Part shown: piece after piece, positions 8,482-16,952 of the stretch | Numbering within the stretch: the stretch's first letter is position 1 | Layout: every line of letters starts with the position of its first letter | Assembly (NCBI RefSeq): GCF_017377855.1 | Contig: NZ_JAFREP010000007.1 | Span: forward strand, 310,001-374,000 | Source of the DNA: Acanthopleuribacter pedis | GTDB taxonomy: Bacteria > Acidobacteriota > Holophagae > Acanthopleuribacterales > Acanthopleuribacteraceae | Direction of reading: 5' to 3' | Length of the DNA: 64,000 nt | Translations under genes and position numbers: made by a program | Notes under the pieces: model-generated | Told to the model about the DNA's origin: nothing | The model's input: the letters and a program-made list of their open reading frames with translations, nothing else | Databases searched by the model: none

Positions 8482-9291
8482 ATGGTGTCTGGATTGAATC
8501 GCCTCTACCGACTGCTGCTCACCCTCGCGATGTTTGTGCTCTTCATGGTTTGGAGTTTTGCACTCAACCTCACCCTGTTCCCCCTGATCTACCTGTCACC
8601 GGCCGCCCGCCTCCGCAAGCAGGCTTGGTCCTTGACCGTGATTCATCGGTGTTTCAGGTTGTTTGGGCCCTTGGCGGTGGCGCTCGGCGGGATGCGTTCG
8701 TTCCAAGTTGTCGGCCGCGAGAACCTGGCCGAGGTCGGTCCTTGTCTGCTCATTGCCAACCATCCCACCCTCATCGATATCGTGAACCTCATGGGGGCGG
8801 TGCCCCATTGCGGGTGCGTCGTTAAAAGGGGTTTGTGGTGGAATCCGGTGACCGCCGTCGCCGTCCGAGCCGCCGGTTTAATTCCCAATAATCACCCGGA
8901 AGCGCTGTTGGCGAACTGTCGTGCCGGTTTTGAAGCCGGTCGATCCCTGGTCATTTTTCCCGAGGGGACGCGCTCGCCGCACGGTGGGTTGCGCCCGTTC
9001 ACCCGCGGGGCCGCTCAGATCGCCCTGCGTTGCGATGTGCCGATTGTGCCGGTGGTCATTACCTGCGATCCACCGACCCTGACTAAGGAAGAGCCTTGGT
9101 ATCGCATTCCCCATCGGGCGATTGACTTCCGCATTGAAATCGGTCGACCCGTGACCATTCCACCCGAGGTCACCAACTGTGAGGGTTACCCCTTACAGGT
9201 ACGCGCATTAACCAAACTTCTGCAAGCCGAGTATGAACAGCGCTTAGGCATAGGGCAGCGGGCTCAGGGCGCGGAGGCGGCCGCTTCCTGA
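8482..9291 (+). CDS. lysophospholipid-type acyltransferase
   Basis: A 269-residue membrane acyltransferase of the PlsC/LPLAT superfamily. An N-terminal hydrophobic segment (about residues 10-38) is followed by the catalytic NHPTLID motif and the FPEGTRS substrate motif. Aryl-polyene clusters carry acyltransferases of this family that attach the aryl chain to a lipid, so its place beside the ligase-dehydratase and upstream of the ammonia-lyase/ketosynthase genes fits that role. A general phospholipid role cannot be excluded. An AAGGAAT lies 12 bases before the ATG, a rather long spacing. Confidence 0.85.
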   Translation: MVSGLNRLYRLLLTLAMFVLFMVWSFALNLTLFPLIYLSPAARLRKQAWSLTVIHRCFRLFGPLAVALGGMRSFQVVGRENLAEVGPCLLIANHPTLIDIVNLMGAVPHCGCVVKRGLWWNPVTAVAVRAAGLIPNNHPEALLANCRAGFEAGRSLVIFPEGTRSPHGGLRPFTRGAAQIALRCDVPIVPVVITCDPPTLTKEEPWYRIPHRAIDFRIEIGRPVTIPPEVTNCEGYPLQVRALTKLLQAEYEQRLGIGQRAQGAEAAAS

Positions 9292-9315
9292 GGGTAAGCT
9301 TGGTCGTGGGACCTG

Positions 9316-9744
9316 TTAGCCGTTTATGATTTCTTTAAACGCCGCCAGTTTCTTTTCCAGGTGAATGGTGTAAACGATGTTGCGGATACGCGATTTAAGG
9401 ACCGCAACGCTCGAGCCTTTCAGCCAGTAGTCCGTGGCGCCTTCCGCCAGCACCGGGATGACCTCTTCTTCCGTTTTTGCCGAAAGCACAATCACTTTGA
9501 CGTGGTCGAAATCGGAGTTTTTGCGGATTTCCGATAAAAATTCATGCCCGTCCATACGTGGCATTTTTAGATCCAGCATGATCAGGTCGACTGATTCCTG
9601 TTGGAACATGAATTTGAGTGCCTCGGTTCCGTCTCCGGCGGTAAAGGTCTCACAGCCGAGGCCTTTAAGCACTTTTTCTTCCCAAAAACGTTCTGTTTGG
9701 CTGTCGTCAACAATGAGCACTTTGGTTTTCGGTAGTGAAGCCAT
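9316..9744 (-). CDS. single-domain response regulator (CheY-like)
   Basis: A 142-residue receiver domain without an output domain. The acidic pair Asp13-Asp14, phospho-acceptor Asp58 (LIMLDLKMP), Ser88 and Lys109 are all in place, so it should be phosphorylatable. A short C-terminal helix follows. It is convergent with the acyltransferase and divergent from the ammonia-lyase gene, so it sits inside the polyene-like group on the other strand. No cognate kinase is adjacent; the nearest kinase in the window is the hybrid sensor at 41 kb. Confidence 0.9.
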   Translation of the reverse strand: MASLPKTKVLIVDDSQTERFWEEKVLKGLGCETFTAGDGTEALKFMFQQESVDLIMLDLKMPRMDGHEFLSEIRKNSDFDHVKVIVLSAKTEEEVIPVLAEGATDYWLKGSSVAVLKSRIRNIVYTIHLEKKLAAFKEIING

Positions 9745-9924
9745 GGAAACCTCGTCTGCTGCAAATTCCGCAAGGGTATTGATGGTCAGGTCGAATGGTT
9801 ATGCAATGCGTTTCGGATGGTGTTTGAGAAAACTTAAAATATGAAAAACAGCTTTTAGCCAAGAATCTATGCCCCCGTGCAGAACCCCCGTGGTCCGTCG
9901 GCCTCGCTCCCGCCGCGATATCGC

Positions 9925-9952
9925 TTGTTTCGCCATGGCTTTTGTTTAAAAT
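9925..9952 (+). promoter_or_regulatory. candidate promoter for the ammonia-lyase operon
   Basis: TTGTTT (9925-9930) and TAAAAT (9947-9952) are 16 bases apart and lie 64 bases upstream of the ammonia-lyase ATG. The -35 box matches consensus moderately. This is the only good candidate in the 271-base divergent gap between the receiver gene and the ammonia-lyase. Confidence 0.45.
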
Positions 9953-10015
9953 AGGATTTTTGCTTGGTGACGCCTGGCTGGTTCACGGGCGATTCGCTTT
10001 GTTTTCGGAGTGTTC

Positions 10016-11572
10016 ATGTCTCTTCCAGTATTTGTTTTGGGTCGGGATTCATTAACGACCGGCGCCGTTCGTTTGATCAGTTACCGACAAGCCGACCTCC
10101 ATCTGTGTGACGATGAAGCCTTTCGTCGCACCATCGATCAAGGTGCCGCGGTGCTTGCCGAGAAATGGCGCAACCAAGAAGTGGTTTACGGTGTGACGAC
10201 CGGGGTGGGGGAATCGTGCACTCGCGGCATTCCCAAGGAACTTGTGCCTCAGTTTAGTGTCAATCTCAGCCGCTTTCACGGTTGTGGTCTGGGGAGCATC
10301 TTTGATGAACATACCGCGCGGGCCGTGGTCGCCGTACGACTGGCATCGCTGGTGAAGGGGTGGTCAGGGGTGCGCTGGTCGATGCTCAATCACTTATGCA
10401 CCCTGCTTGGCCACGATATTTTGCCACGTATTCCCGCCGAGGGGTCCGTGGGTGCCAGTGGCGATTTGACCCCGCTTTCCTACGTGGTTGCCGCGATGAT
10501 CGGCGAACGAGAGGTGACCTTCCGCGGTGAAATCATGCCTGCTCGTGCCGCCTTGGACGCCGTCGGTATCGATCCCATCGCGTTGCAACCGAAGGAAGGT
10601 TTGGCGCTGATGAATGGGACCAGTGTCATGTCCGCGCTCTGTGCCCTCGCGATTGAACGGGCCGAGTACTTGAGTATGTTGGCCACGCGGGTGACCGCTT
10701 TGGTTTCCGCGGCGCTGCTGGGCAACAAGTCCCATTTCGACGACCGTATTTTTGCCGCCAAGCCCCACGCCGGTCAACGTCGTGCCGCGCAAGCGATTGC
10801 TGAAGATTTACAACTCGACGACGCCTACCGCCGGTCCGCCGCTGAACGGGTTCAGGATACCTACGCCTTGCGTTGCGCGCCCCACGTGATTGGGGTGGTA
10901 CTTGATGCCTTGCCGTGGATGAAGGACTGGATGGAAACCGAAATAAACAGCGTTAACGACAACCCCTTGATTGATCCAGGGACCGGCGATGTGCTCCACG
11001 GCGGCAACTTTTACGGCGGCCACGCCGCCTTTGTCGCCGACAGCTTGAAAACCGCGGTGGCCAACCTCGCTGATCTGGCCGACCGCCAAATGGCGTTGTT
11101 GCTGAACGTCCATCGCAACCACGGCCTACCCCTGAATTTGAGTGGCGCGCCACAAGACGCCTTGCCCGTGAATCACGCCTTTAAGGCGCTGCAAATTGCC
11201 TGTTCTGCTTGGGCCGCGGAAGCTTTGAAAGGGACCATGCCCGCCTCGGTCTTTTCGCGCTCCACCGAATCGCACAATCAGGACAAGGTCAGCATGGGCA
11301 CCATCGCCGCGCGCGATTGCTTGCGTGTGATCGAGTTAACCGAGCAGGTTCTGGTGGCGACCGCCTTGGCCGGGGTGCAAGCGTTGGAACTGCGCGAAAA
11401 AAACCTCAACCAACCGCAACAGGTTGGGACGGGAATCCGTCAGCTTGCCAACGCCATGCGCGCGTACTCGCCTTTTGTCGCCCAGGATCGTCCGCTGGAT
11501 CAAGAGTTGCGTGGTTTGCTGGCCGCGTTGCGCCAAAGGAAGTTTCCCTTGAGTCGGCCGGACCATGCATGA
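10016..11572 (+). CDS. MIO-type aromatic amino acid ammonia-lyase
   Basis: A 518-residue member of the histidine/phenylalanine/tyrosine ammonia-lyase family. The Ala147-Ser148-Gly149 triad that cyclises to the MIO cofactor lies in GSVGASGDLTPLSYV, and the Tyr loop YGVTTGVGE (58-66) is kept. The residues aligning with the specificity pair (His-Leu in tyrosine lyase, Ser-His in histidine lyase) appear to be Phe87-His88, so the substrate is not fixed by that pair. In flexirubin and xanthomonadin-type clusters such enzymes supply an aryl acid starter, which fits the thioesterase, reductase and ketosynthase that follow without gaps. No other hut gene is present, which argues against histidine degradation. 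ATG 10016 has CGGAG upstream. Confidence 0.88.
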   Translation: MSLPVFVLGRDSLTTGAVRLISYRQADLHLCDDEAFRRTIDQGAAVLAEKWRNQEVVYGVTTGVGESCTRGIPKELVPQFSVNLSRFHGCGLGSIFDEHTARAVVAVRLASLVKGWSGVRWSMLNHLCTLLGHDILPRIPAEGSVGASGDLTPLSYVVAAMIGEREVTFRGEIMPARAALDAVGIDPIALQPKEGLALMNGTSVMSALCALAIERAEYLSMLATRVTALVSAALLGNKSHFDDRIFAAKPHAGQRRAAQAIAEDLQLDDAYRRSAAERVQDTYALRCAPHVIGVVLDALPWMKDWMETEINSVNDNPLIDPGTGDVLHGGNFYGGHAAFVADSLKTAVANLADLADRQMALLLNVHRNHGLPLNLSGAPQDALPVNHAFKALQIACSAWAAEALKGTMPASVFSRSTESHNQDKVSMGTIAARDCLRVIELTEQVLVATALAGVQALELREKNLNQPQQVGTGIRQLANAMRAYSPFVAQDRPLDQELRGLLAALRQRKFPLSRPDHA

Positions 11573-12059
11573 GGTCGAGATCGTTCATGAGGTGCCCTTC
11601 CACGATGTCGATGCACTCGATGTGGTGTGGCACGGCCATTACTACAAATATTTCGAACTGGCGCGGACCGCGCTGTTCCGCGGCTCTTGGTTGGATATCG
11701 CCGACATGCGCGACTTGGGGTATGTGTTTCCGGTGATCGAGAGTCAATGTCGCCACATTCATCCCTTGTTCTACGGCTCTAAGGCCTTGATACGCGCCAA
11801 GTTCGTTGAAACCGAATACCGGCTGAAGGTCGCTTACGCCCTGGAACGGGTGCGTGACGGGAAACGGGTGGCACGGGGCCACACGGTGCAGGTAGCGGTT
11901 AAAGCCGAAAATGGTGAATTGTGTATGGTGACGCCCGAGCCCGTTTTGGAACGTCTGGCCCGTGAACCGCGTTCGCTCGAGGCGGAGCCACCCGTTGTCG
12001 GGCCTTTGGCGATCAACCATCCCGTTGCCCGGGAAAAACAAACAAAGGGGAACCGCTAA
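11565..12059 (+). CDS. hotdog-fold acyl thioesterase
   Basis: A 164-residue 4-hydroxybenzoyl-CoA-thioesterase-like protein. The N-terminal signature FHDVDALDVVWHGHYYKYFE provides the catalytic aspartate and the conserved HYxKYFE helix. It overlaps the ammonia-lyase gene by 8 bases and the reductase gene by 1, so translation is coupled. In aryl-polyene clusters a thioesterase of this type (ApeK) is thought to release or proofread acyl-ACP/CoA intermediates. The C-terminal 35 residues are rich in Pro, Arg and Lys and probably disordered. Confidence 0.87.
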   Translation: MHEVEIVHEVPFHDVDALDVVWHGHYYKYFELARTALFRGSWLDIADMRDLGYVFPVIESQCRHIHPLFYGSKALIRAKFVETEYRLKVAYALERVRDGKRVARGHTVQVAVKAENGELCMVTPEPVLERLAREPRSLEAEPPVVGPLAINHPVAREKQTKGNR

Positions 12060-12784
12060 TGGAACGATCAGTGTTGGTAACCGGTGCCGGGCGCGGCATT
12101 GGAAGGGCCGTCGCCTTACGGCTGGCGGGCGCGGGGTTTCGCATCGCGATCAACTACCGCCGTAACGAAGAAGCCGCTGCATCCTGTTTGGCTGAGATTG
12201 AAGCTGCCGGCGGGCAGGCGTATGTGTTGCCTTTTGACATCAGCGACCGCGAGCTGGTCCGCGCCACGCTGGAAAAGGACATAGAAGAAAACGGGGTTTA
12301 TTGGGGTGTGGTGCTTAACGCCGGGGTTCACGCGGATAATCCGCTGCCCAGCATGAAAGGCGAGGAATGGGATCGCGTGATCCACACCAATCTCGATGGT
12401 TTTTACAACATCATGAATCCCTTGGTGATGCCGATGATTCGCGCCAAAAAAGGCGGGCGCGTGGTGAGTATGTCGTCCGTCGCCGGCATTACCGGAAACC
12501 GCGGCCAGGTCAATTATTCCGCCGCCAAAGCCGGTATTATCGGCGCCACCAAGGCTTTGGCCCAGGAGTTGGCCAAACGGAAAATTACCGCCAACAGCGT
12601 TGCGCCGGGTTTTATTCACACCGACATGGTGGCCGACTTACCGGTTGACGAGATCAAAAGACACATTCCCATGCGGCGGTTCGGCACCGCCGAGGAAGTC
12701 GCCGGTTTGGTCAACTTCCTGTTTTCCGATGATGCCGCCTATATTACCGGCCAAGTGATTTCCATTAACGGTGGTTTGGTGTGA
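12059..12784 (+). CDS. 3-oxoacyl-ACP reductase, FabG-like
   Basis: A 241-residue short-chain dehydrogenase that should reduce the 3-keto group of a growing acyl-ACP with NAD(P)H. The cofactor loop TGAGRGIG, the Asn of LNAG, the Ser in SMSSVAG and the YSAAK active-site motif are all present. It shares an ATGs-overlap with the thioesterase (start at the last base of its stop codon) and overlaps the ketosynthase by 4 bases. The position between thioesterase and ketosynthase matches the ApeQ-ApeR order of aryl-polyene loci, so a dedicated rather than housekeeping FabG is likely. Confidence 0.9.
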   Translation: MERSVLVTGAGRGIGRAVALRLAGAGFRIAINYRRNEEAAASCLAEIEAAGGQAYVLPFDISDRELVRATLEKDIEENGVYWGVVLNAGVHADNPLPSMKGEEWDRVIHTNLDGFYNIMNPLVMPMIRAKKGGRVVSMSSVAGITGNRGQVNYSAAKAGIIGATKALAQELAKRKITANSVAPGFIHTDMVADLPVDEIKRHIPMRRFGTAEEVAGLVNFLFSDDAAYITGQVISINGGLV

Positions 12785-14007
12785 CCCGACGGGTGGTCGT
12801 CACCGGAGCGGCCGGCTTATGTCCCCTCGGCCGGGATTGGCCGACCATTCGCGAGGGTTTACAAAATCGGCGATCCGGCGTGTCCCGGGCGGAGGCCTGG
12901 GCGAGTGTGCGCGGGTTAAAAACACGACTGGCCGCGGCTGTGCCCGACTTTCGCCGCCCCAAGCATTACAGCCGCAAACAAGTGCGTGGCATGGGTCGTG
13001 TTTCCTTGTTGTCCGCGCGAGCTGCCGAGGGTGCTTTGACCCAGGCCGGCCTCTTGGGGGACGCGGTACTGCAGTCCGGTCGTTGTGGCATCAGTTTTGG
13101 CTCGACCTCCGGTTCGCCACCCGCGATTGAGACGTATGCGGAGAAAGTTACAGTGGACCGGTCGCTGCAAGGCATCACCTCCAGCGAGTATTTGCGTCTG
13201 ATGAGTCACACGACCGCGGCCAACCTGGCCCATTTTTTTTCGGTGCGTGGTCGGATCATTCCTACCAACTCAGCCTGTACCTCCGGCAGTCAGGGAATTG
13301 GTTTCGCGTACGAAGCCGTGCGCCATGGTTTGCAGGATGTGATGATCGCGGGTGGTGCGGAAGAGTTGCACGTCATCTGTACCGCCGTTTTCGATATTCT
13401 GTATGCGACATCCACGCGAAACGATGCGCCCCACGAGCAACCGCGCCCGTTTGATCGAGACCGTGATGGGTTGGTGGTTGGTGAAGGCGCGGCCGTGTTG
13501 GTGCTTGAGGCCTATGAACATGCGGTGGCGCGCGGGGCGAATATATTGGCCGAGGTCGTGGGTTTTGCGACCAACTGTGACGGGGCCCATGTGGTTAATC
13601 CCAACACGGCGACCATGCGGGCTGTGATGGAGGGTGCGCTGCGGGATGCGGCGCTGGAACCCGGCGAGATCGATTATGTCTCGGCCCACGGGACCGCGAC
13701 GGAAGTAGGCGATATTGCCGAGAGCACCGCGACGGCCGGCTTGTTCGGCAAGCGTCCACCGGTGTCGTCGCTGAAAGGGTACATGGGCCACACCCTGGGA
13801 GCTTGTGGCGCCCTGGAAGCCATGGCCGCGGTTTACCATTTACACGAAGGTTGGTTGGCGGGGAATCTGAACCTGGCGACGGTGGATCCCCGCTGCGGTG
13901 ATTTGAATTATTTGACCGAAACCCGCGATTTTGACGGGCGAACCGCGATGAGCAATAACTTTGCCTTTGGCGGGGTAAATACGTCGCTGATTTTTGCGCG
14001 GGTGTAG
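12781..14007 (+). CDS. beta-ketoacyl-ACP synthase, FabB/FabF-like
   Basis: A 408-residue elongating condensing enzyme. The Cys-His-His catalytic set is complete: Cys166 in NSACTSGSQ, His303 in SAHGTATEVGD and His337 in KGYMGHTLGACG. It starts at GTG 12781, inside the stop region of the reductase gene (4-base overlap), so it is translationally coupled. It is most like the aryl-polyene ApeR/ApeO type ketosynthases by context. No acyl carrier protein or second ketosynthase/chain-length factor is in the window, so the set is incomplete here. Confidence 0.9.
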   Translation: MTRRVVVTGAAGLCPLGRDWPTIREGLQNRRSGVSRAEAWASVRGLKTRLAAAVPDFRRPKHYSRKQVRGMGRVSLLSARAAEGALTQAGLLGDAVLQSGRCGISFGSTSGSPPAIETYAEKVTVDRSLQGITSSEYLRLMSHTTAANLAHFFSVRGRIIPTNSACTSGSQGIGFAYEAVRHGLQDVMIAGGAEELHVICTAVFDILYATSTRNDAPHEQPRPFDRDRDGLVVGEGAAVLVLEAYEHAVARGANILAEVVGFATNCDGAHVVNPNTATMRAVMEGALRDAALEPGEIDYVSAHGTATEVGDIAESTATAGLFGKRPPVSSLKGYMGHTLGACGALEAMAAVYHLHEGWLAGNLNLATVDPRCGDLNYLTETRDFDGRTAMSNNFAFGGVNTSLIFARV

Positions 14008-14024
14008 CCCGCTTTTCAGCGGGC
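14007..14024 (+). terminator. weak hairpin after the ketosynthase
   Basis: GCCCGC (14007-14012) pairs with GCGGGC (14019-14024) over a 6-base loop immediately at the ketosynthase stop codon. No T tract follows, so it may stabilise the 3' end rather than terminate efficiently. Confidence 0.35.
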
Positions 14025-14043
14025 GTCCTGGTGTGTTGTCGGC

Positions 14044-15021
14044 TTAGTCGTTCTCGCCGAACAATCCTGGCGGGGTTTGGCCCATGGACATTTGTTTGAA
14101 CCATTGCTGAATGTGTTCCAAATCAGCTTGATCAATGGTTTTCATTTGAGCCGCCGATGGAGAACCAAATCGTTCCTTCAGCACTTCCAACAAGTCTTGG
14201 GCCATTGAGCGTTTCAGCTCTCGGTCTCTCTCATCGCGGCCTTCCTTGCGACCTGTTTTTTGGCCGTCTTTGTTGCCGCGGTCGTAGCCGAGCTGTTCGA
14301 TGCTGGTAATGTAGGTCATGTTTTGGTCTCCTTCGAACTTGGCAAGAGCTTGGTTGAACTGTTGGGTGAGGGTGGTGGAAAGTTGTAGGACCCAGTCGAT
14401 GAACTTGAAAATGGCGAGGATCTGCTGCTTGGAAAAGCGTTTTTTGTACAGCAGTTTGGTCAGAATAAGTTTCTGCTCCAAGCGCTCGCGGGGTTTGCGG
14501 CGCGTCCGTTGGGCGATTAAGTGGGCGGCGGTGACGAGCGCAAACGGGTTGCGGGAACGCAAAAGTTTGGGCAACCGCGCTTCGTAGTCTCTTAATTTAA
14601 TGGTTGGGTAACGCAGAGACAAGCTTAAGTCCCAAAGCTCGGTTTGATAAACATCGGGCCGGTAGCGGCGATCCATGTCGCCGAGAATGACCATGCTCCA
14701 AACCGGGGTGCGGTACTTGTCGAAAATGCGGTAGTAGTAAATGAACATGCGCTCGGCGAGTTCGGGATCGCGCTGGTTTTGAAACTCAATGTGTAGGTAA
14801 ACCAAACGTTTGTCGCCGTTTTTGCGATGGACCTCGAACAATTTATCGGCCTCACGGCGGCCGGTCGGGGCGTCGGCCGTGAGCTGAAGGAGTTCTTTGT
14901 CCAAGCAGCGCACGGGTTGAGTCCAGTCGATGGCCTTGTGCGCTTTGGGATGGTAGAACTTGATCATGTGTTGGAGATAGGTTTCGCCAATGTATTTCCA
15001 AGGACTGTCGAAGGCTTGCAT
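14044..15021 (-). CDS. Rpn-family PD-(D/E)XK protein (putative transposase-like nuclease)
   Basis: A 325-residue protein of the recombination-promoting nuclease / 'PDDEXK transposase' family. The nuclease core is near residues 60-90, with the E-x-Q motif in VYLHIEFQNQRD after a Lys-rich strand. The C-terminus (about 250-290) is rich in charged repeats typical of this family. The ATG at 15021 follows GGAGGG. Family members occur in many scattered copies and promote recombination; they are also proposed defence or mobile genes. It is convergent with the ketosynthase and breaks the context between the polyene-like genes and the peptide ligase. No terminal repeats of an IS were seen. Confidence 0.8.
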   Translation of the reverse strand: MQAFDSPWKYIGETYLQHMIKFYHPKAHKAIDWTQPVRCLDKELLQLTADAPTGRREADKLFEVHRKNGDKRLVYLHIEFQNQRDPELAERMFIYYYRIFDKYRTPVWSMVILGDMDRRYRPDVYQTELWDLSLSLRYPTIKLRDYEARLPKLLRSRNPFALVTAAHLIAQRTRRKPRERLEQKLILTKLLYKKRFSKQQILAIFKFIDWVLQLSTTLTQQFNQALAKFEGDQNMTYITSIEQLGYDRGNKDGQKTGRKEGRDERDRELKRSMAQDLLEVLKERFGSPSAAQMKTIDQADLEHIQQWFKQMSMGQTPPGLFGEND

Positions 15022-15243
15022 GTTTTCCCTCCGGGAATGGATGAAAACAGCCGCCGACAGCGTGGATTCGCGAAGAAATCACACCGGGTGATGTTGCTTT
15101 GTCTGCCGTGATAGCGGGCTGTTTCGGCCAACCATAAAGCCGCCCGCAAGATTTGAAACATCAAAAATGAAGATACTTTTCGTGCATTGATTACAAGGGG
15201 GGTGATTTTTTCAGTTCGGAACGAATTCAGATCTGGAGCGCGT

Positions 15244-16803
15244 TTATACGGGAGCCTTCTCGTGGTTTGGCTCCGTCACCGGTTGCGTTTCTTCAGCCAG
15301 TATCTTTTTGGTGCGTTCGTAAAGTGAACGCGCTTCCTGGGGACTTGAACCAATACAAACCGCGCCTAATTTGCCGAATTCCGAGAGCGCGCCGATCAGG
15401 TGGAAAACCACGCCTTCCTGACGAACCCCATGAAAGTGTAGATCACGGCAGACCGAAATATCGATTAGGTCTTCCGGTGAAAGGCCGATGTAGCCGTCGC
15501 TTTCCAAGTTATCCGTGGCGTAGTAATACCGGGGCTGCCCGGCTTGGGTTCGGTACAGACCGCTCGCCGCATCGAAGGCGCCGTCGGCCAGGTATTCCAA
15601 CATCATAAATGGATGGGTGGTGCCGCCTTTGCGCAGGTTGATTTCAATCGCGTAATTACACCAAGTATCACCTTGTTTGACGGTGATGAAATCCAACGCG
15701 AAGCGGCCGATCACACCTCGTTCGGCCAAGACCGCACCGACCTTGGCGCCCGCCTCCTGGATGGATTGCCGGTAGGCGTCGCCGGCGGGGAAGGTGCAAC
15801 CGAGGAAGATTTGACCGCCCGGCCCGCCCAACACTTGGTCGTGTGTCGAAACGACCTCGACCTCGCCGAGTGGATTGATTCGGCACTGAACGGAGGGCGA
15901 ACACTTTTCCTCGCCTTCAATCCAGGCCTCGACAATGCCGCCCATGCGCTGGAACTTGGCTGCAAAAGAATCCCAGTGTTCGTTTTTTGCTTCGCACTGG
16001 AGCCGTTGCGGTACGGTGTCGCGGAACCATGCGGCGGGCGCGTTCTCTGGGCAGTCCTGGTAACGAAAAAGGGCGTTGCCTTCACCGGAAAAACCCTCGT
16101 TCAGTTTGACCACCGCCTTGCGCAGGCCGGGTTGGTTTCGGCGCAAATCGGCCAGCGCTTCAAAAATATCCTGGGCGTCGCGCAAATTTTCGTGGCCTCG
16201 TGCCATAAGAATACCGGCTTCTTTAAAACAATCGCGACCGCCGCTTTTGGAGCCGAAATGCAATAAGTCCGGGTCGCATCCGTAAATGGGAATACCGAGT
16301 TGGACTGCCAGGGTGCGTTCGAGTTCCGTCGCATTAAAGCAGGAGAGATGTGCCGTGCCGGGATCGCCGATTTCGTCGCGGATGCGCTGTAAAAGCCGCG
16401 GTCGTTGCAAAATCTTTTGGGCCAACGGGGTGGGCGAGGCGTCGTAGCAGTTGAGCAGGCGCAGCCGTCCGCGCGCATGGTGAAACGGTACGCCGTGGAG
16501 CAGGTTCAAAAAGTAATCAATGACTGTCGGTGCAATGGCCTGGCTGGAGACGTAAATAATTTTGGTGCGTGGCAAGCGCAGGAGCATCAGCATGCACAGC
16601 ATGCGTTCCTCGTAATGGTGAACCCCGGTAATTTTGGCCAGGGTGTCGCCGTCCATGCTCAAACTGGGCACAATCAGCACCGTGCGCGGTTTCATCGGAT
16701 CGGCGAAAACGGTGTGGTAGAGATCGGTCAGGCGCCGTTGCAAGGCGGAGAAGACGGTGGCTTCGGCAGGGGATCCGGGGGCGGGAAACGACGGATGAAC
16801 CAT
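15244..16803 (-). CDS. PGM1-like ATP-grasp peptide ligase
   Basis: A 519-residue ATP-grasp protein related to PGM1, the ligase that joins a nonproteinogenic amino acid to a peptide in pheganomycin synthesis. The central part (about 210-410) shows ATP-grasp features: the nucleotide-binding lysine strand KAVVKLNEGFSGEGNALF, VEAWIEGEE, and the metal-binding end FALDFITV...YAIEINLRKGGTTHP. The C-terminal region with FHLIGALSEFGKLGAVCIG is the PGM1_C-like tail. ATG 16803 follows AGGAGGT; the frame is open to 16839 without a better site. No obvious precursor peptide is adjacent. The partner and the product are unknown. Confidence 0.8.
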   Translation of the reverse strand: MVHPSFPAPGSPAEATVFSALQRRLTDLYHTVFADPMKPRTVLIVPSLSMDGDTLAKITGVHHYEERMLCMLMLLRLPRTKIIYVSSQAIAPTVIDYFLNLLHGVPFHHARGRLRLLNCYDASPTPLAQKILQRPRLLQRIRDEIGDPGTAHLSCFNATELERTLAVQLGIPIYGCDPDLLHFGSKSGGRDCFKEAGILMARGHENLRDAQDIFEALADLRRNQPGLRKAVVKLNEGFSGEGNALFRYQDCPENAPAAWFRDTVPQRLQCEAKNEHWDSFAAKFQRMGGIVEAWIEGEEKCSPSVQCRINPLGEVEVVSTHDQVLGGPGGQIFLGCTFPAGDAYRQSIQEAGAKVGAVLAERGVIGRFALDFITVKQGDTWCNYAIEINLRKGGTTHPFMMLEYLADGAFDAASGLYRTQAGQPRYYYATDNLESDGYIGLSPEDLIDISVCRDLHFHGVRQEGVVFHLIGALSEFGKLGAVCIGSSPQEARSLYERTKKILAEETQPVTEPNHEKAPV

Positions 16804-16952
16804 GGCTAGACCTCCTGGTAGCTGATGCGGGATGCGCATCCAGAGGTTGGCAAAAAGGACGATGATGATAGGCCGATTGCGAAAAGCAAGGGGTATTGCA
16901 TCCCATTTAAGGGGAAGCTCGGTGATAAAGCAAGTCGTTTCAGGCTTTTTGC

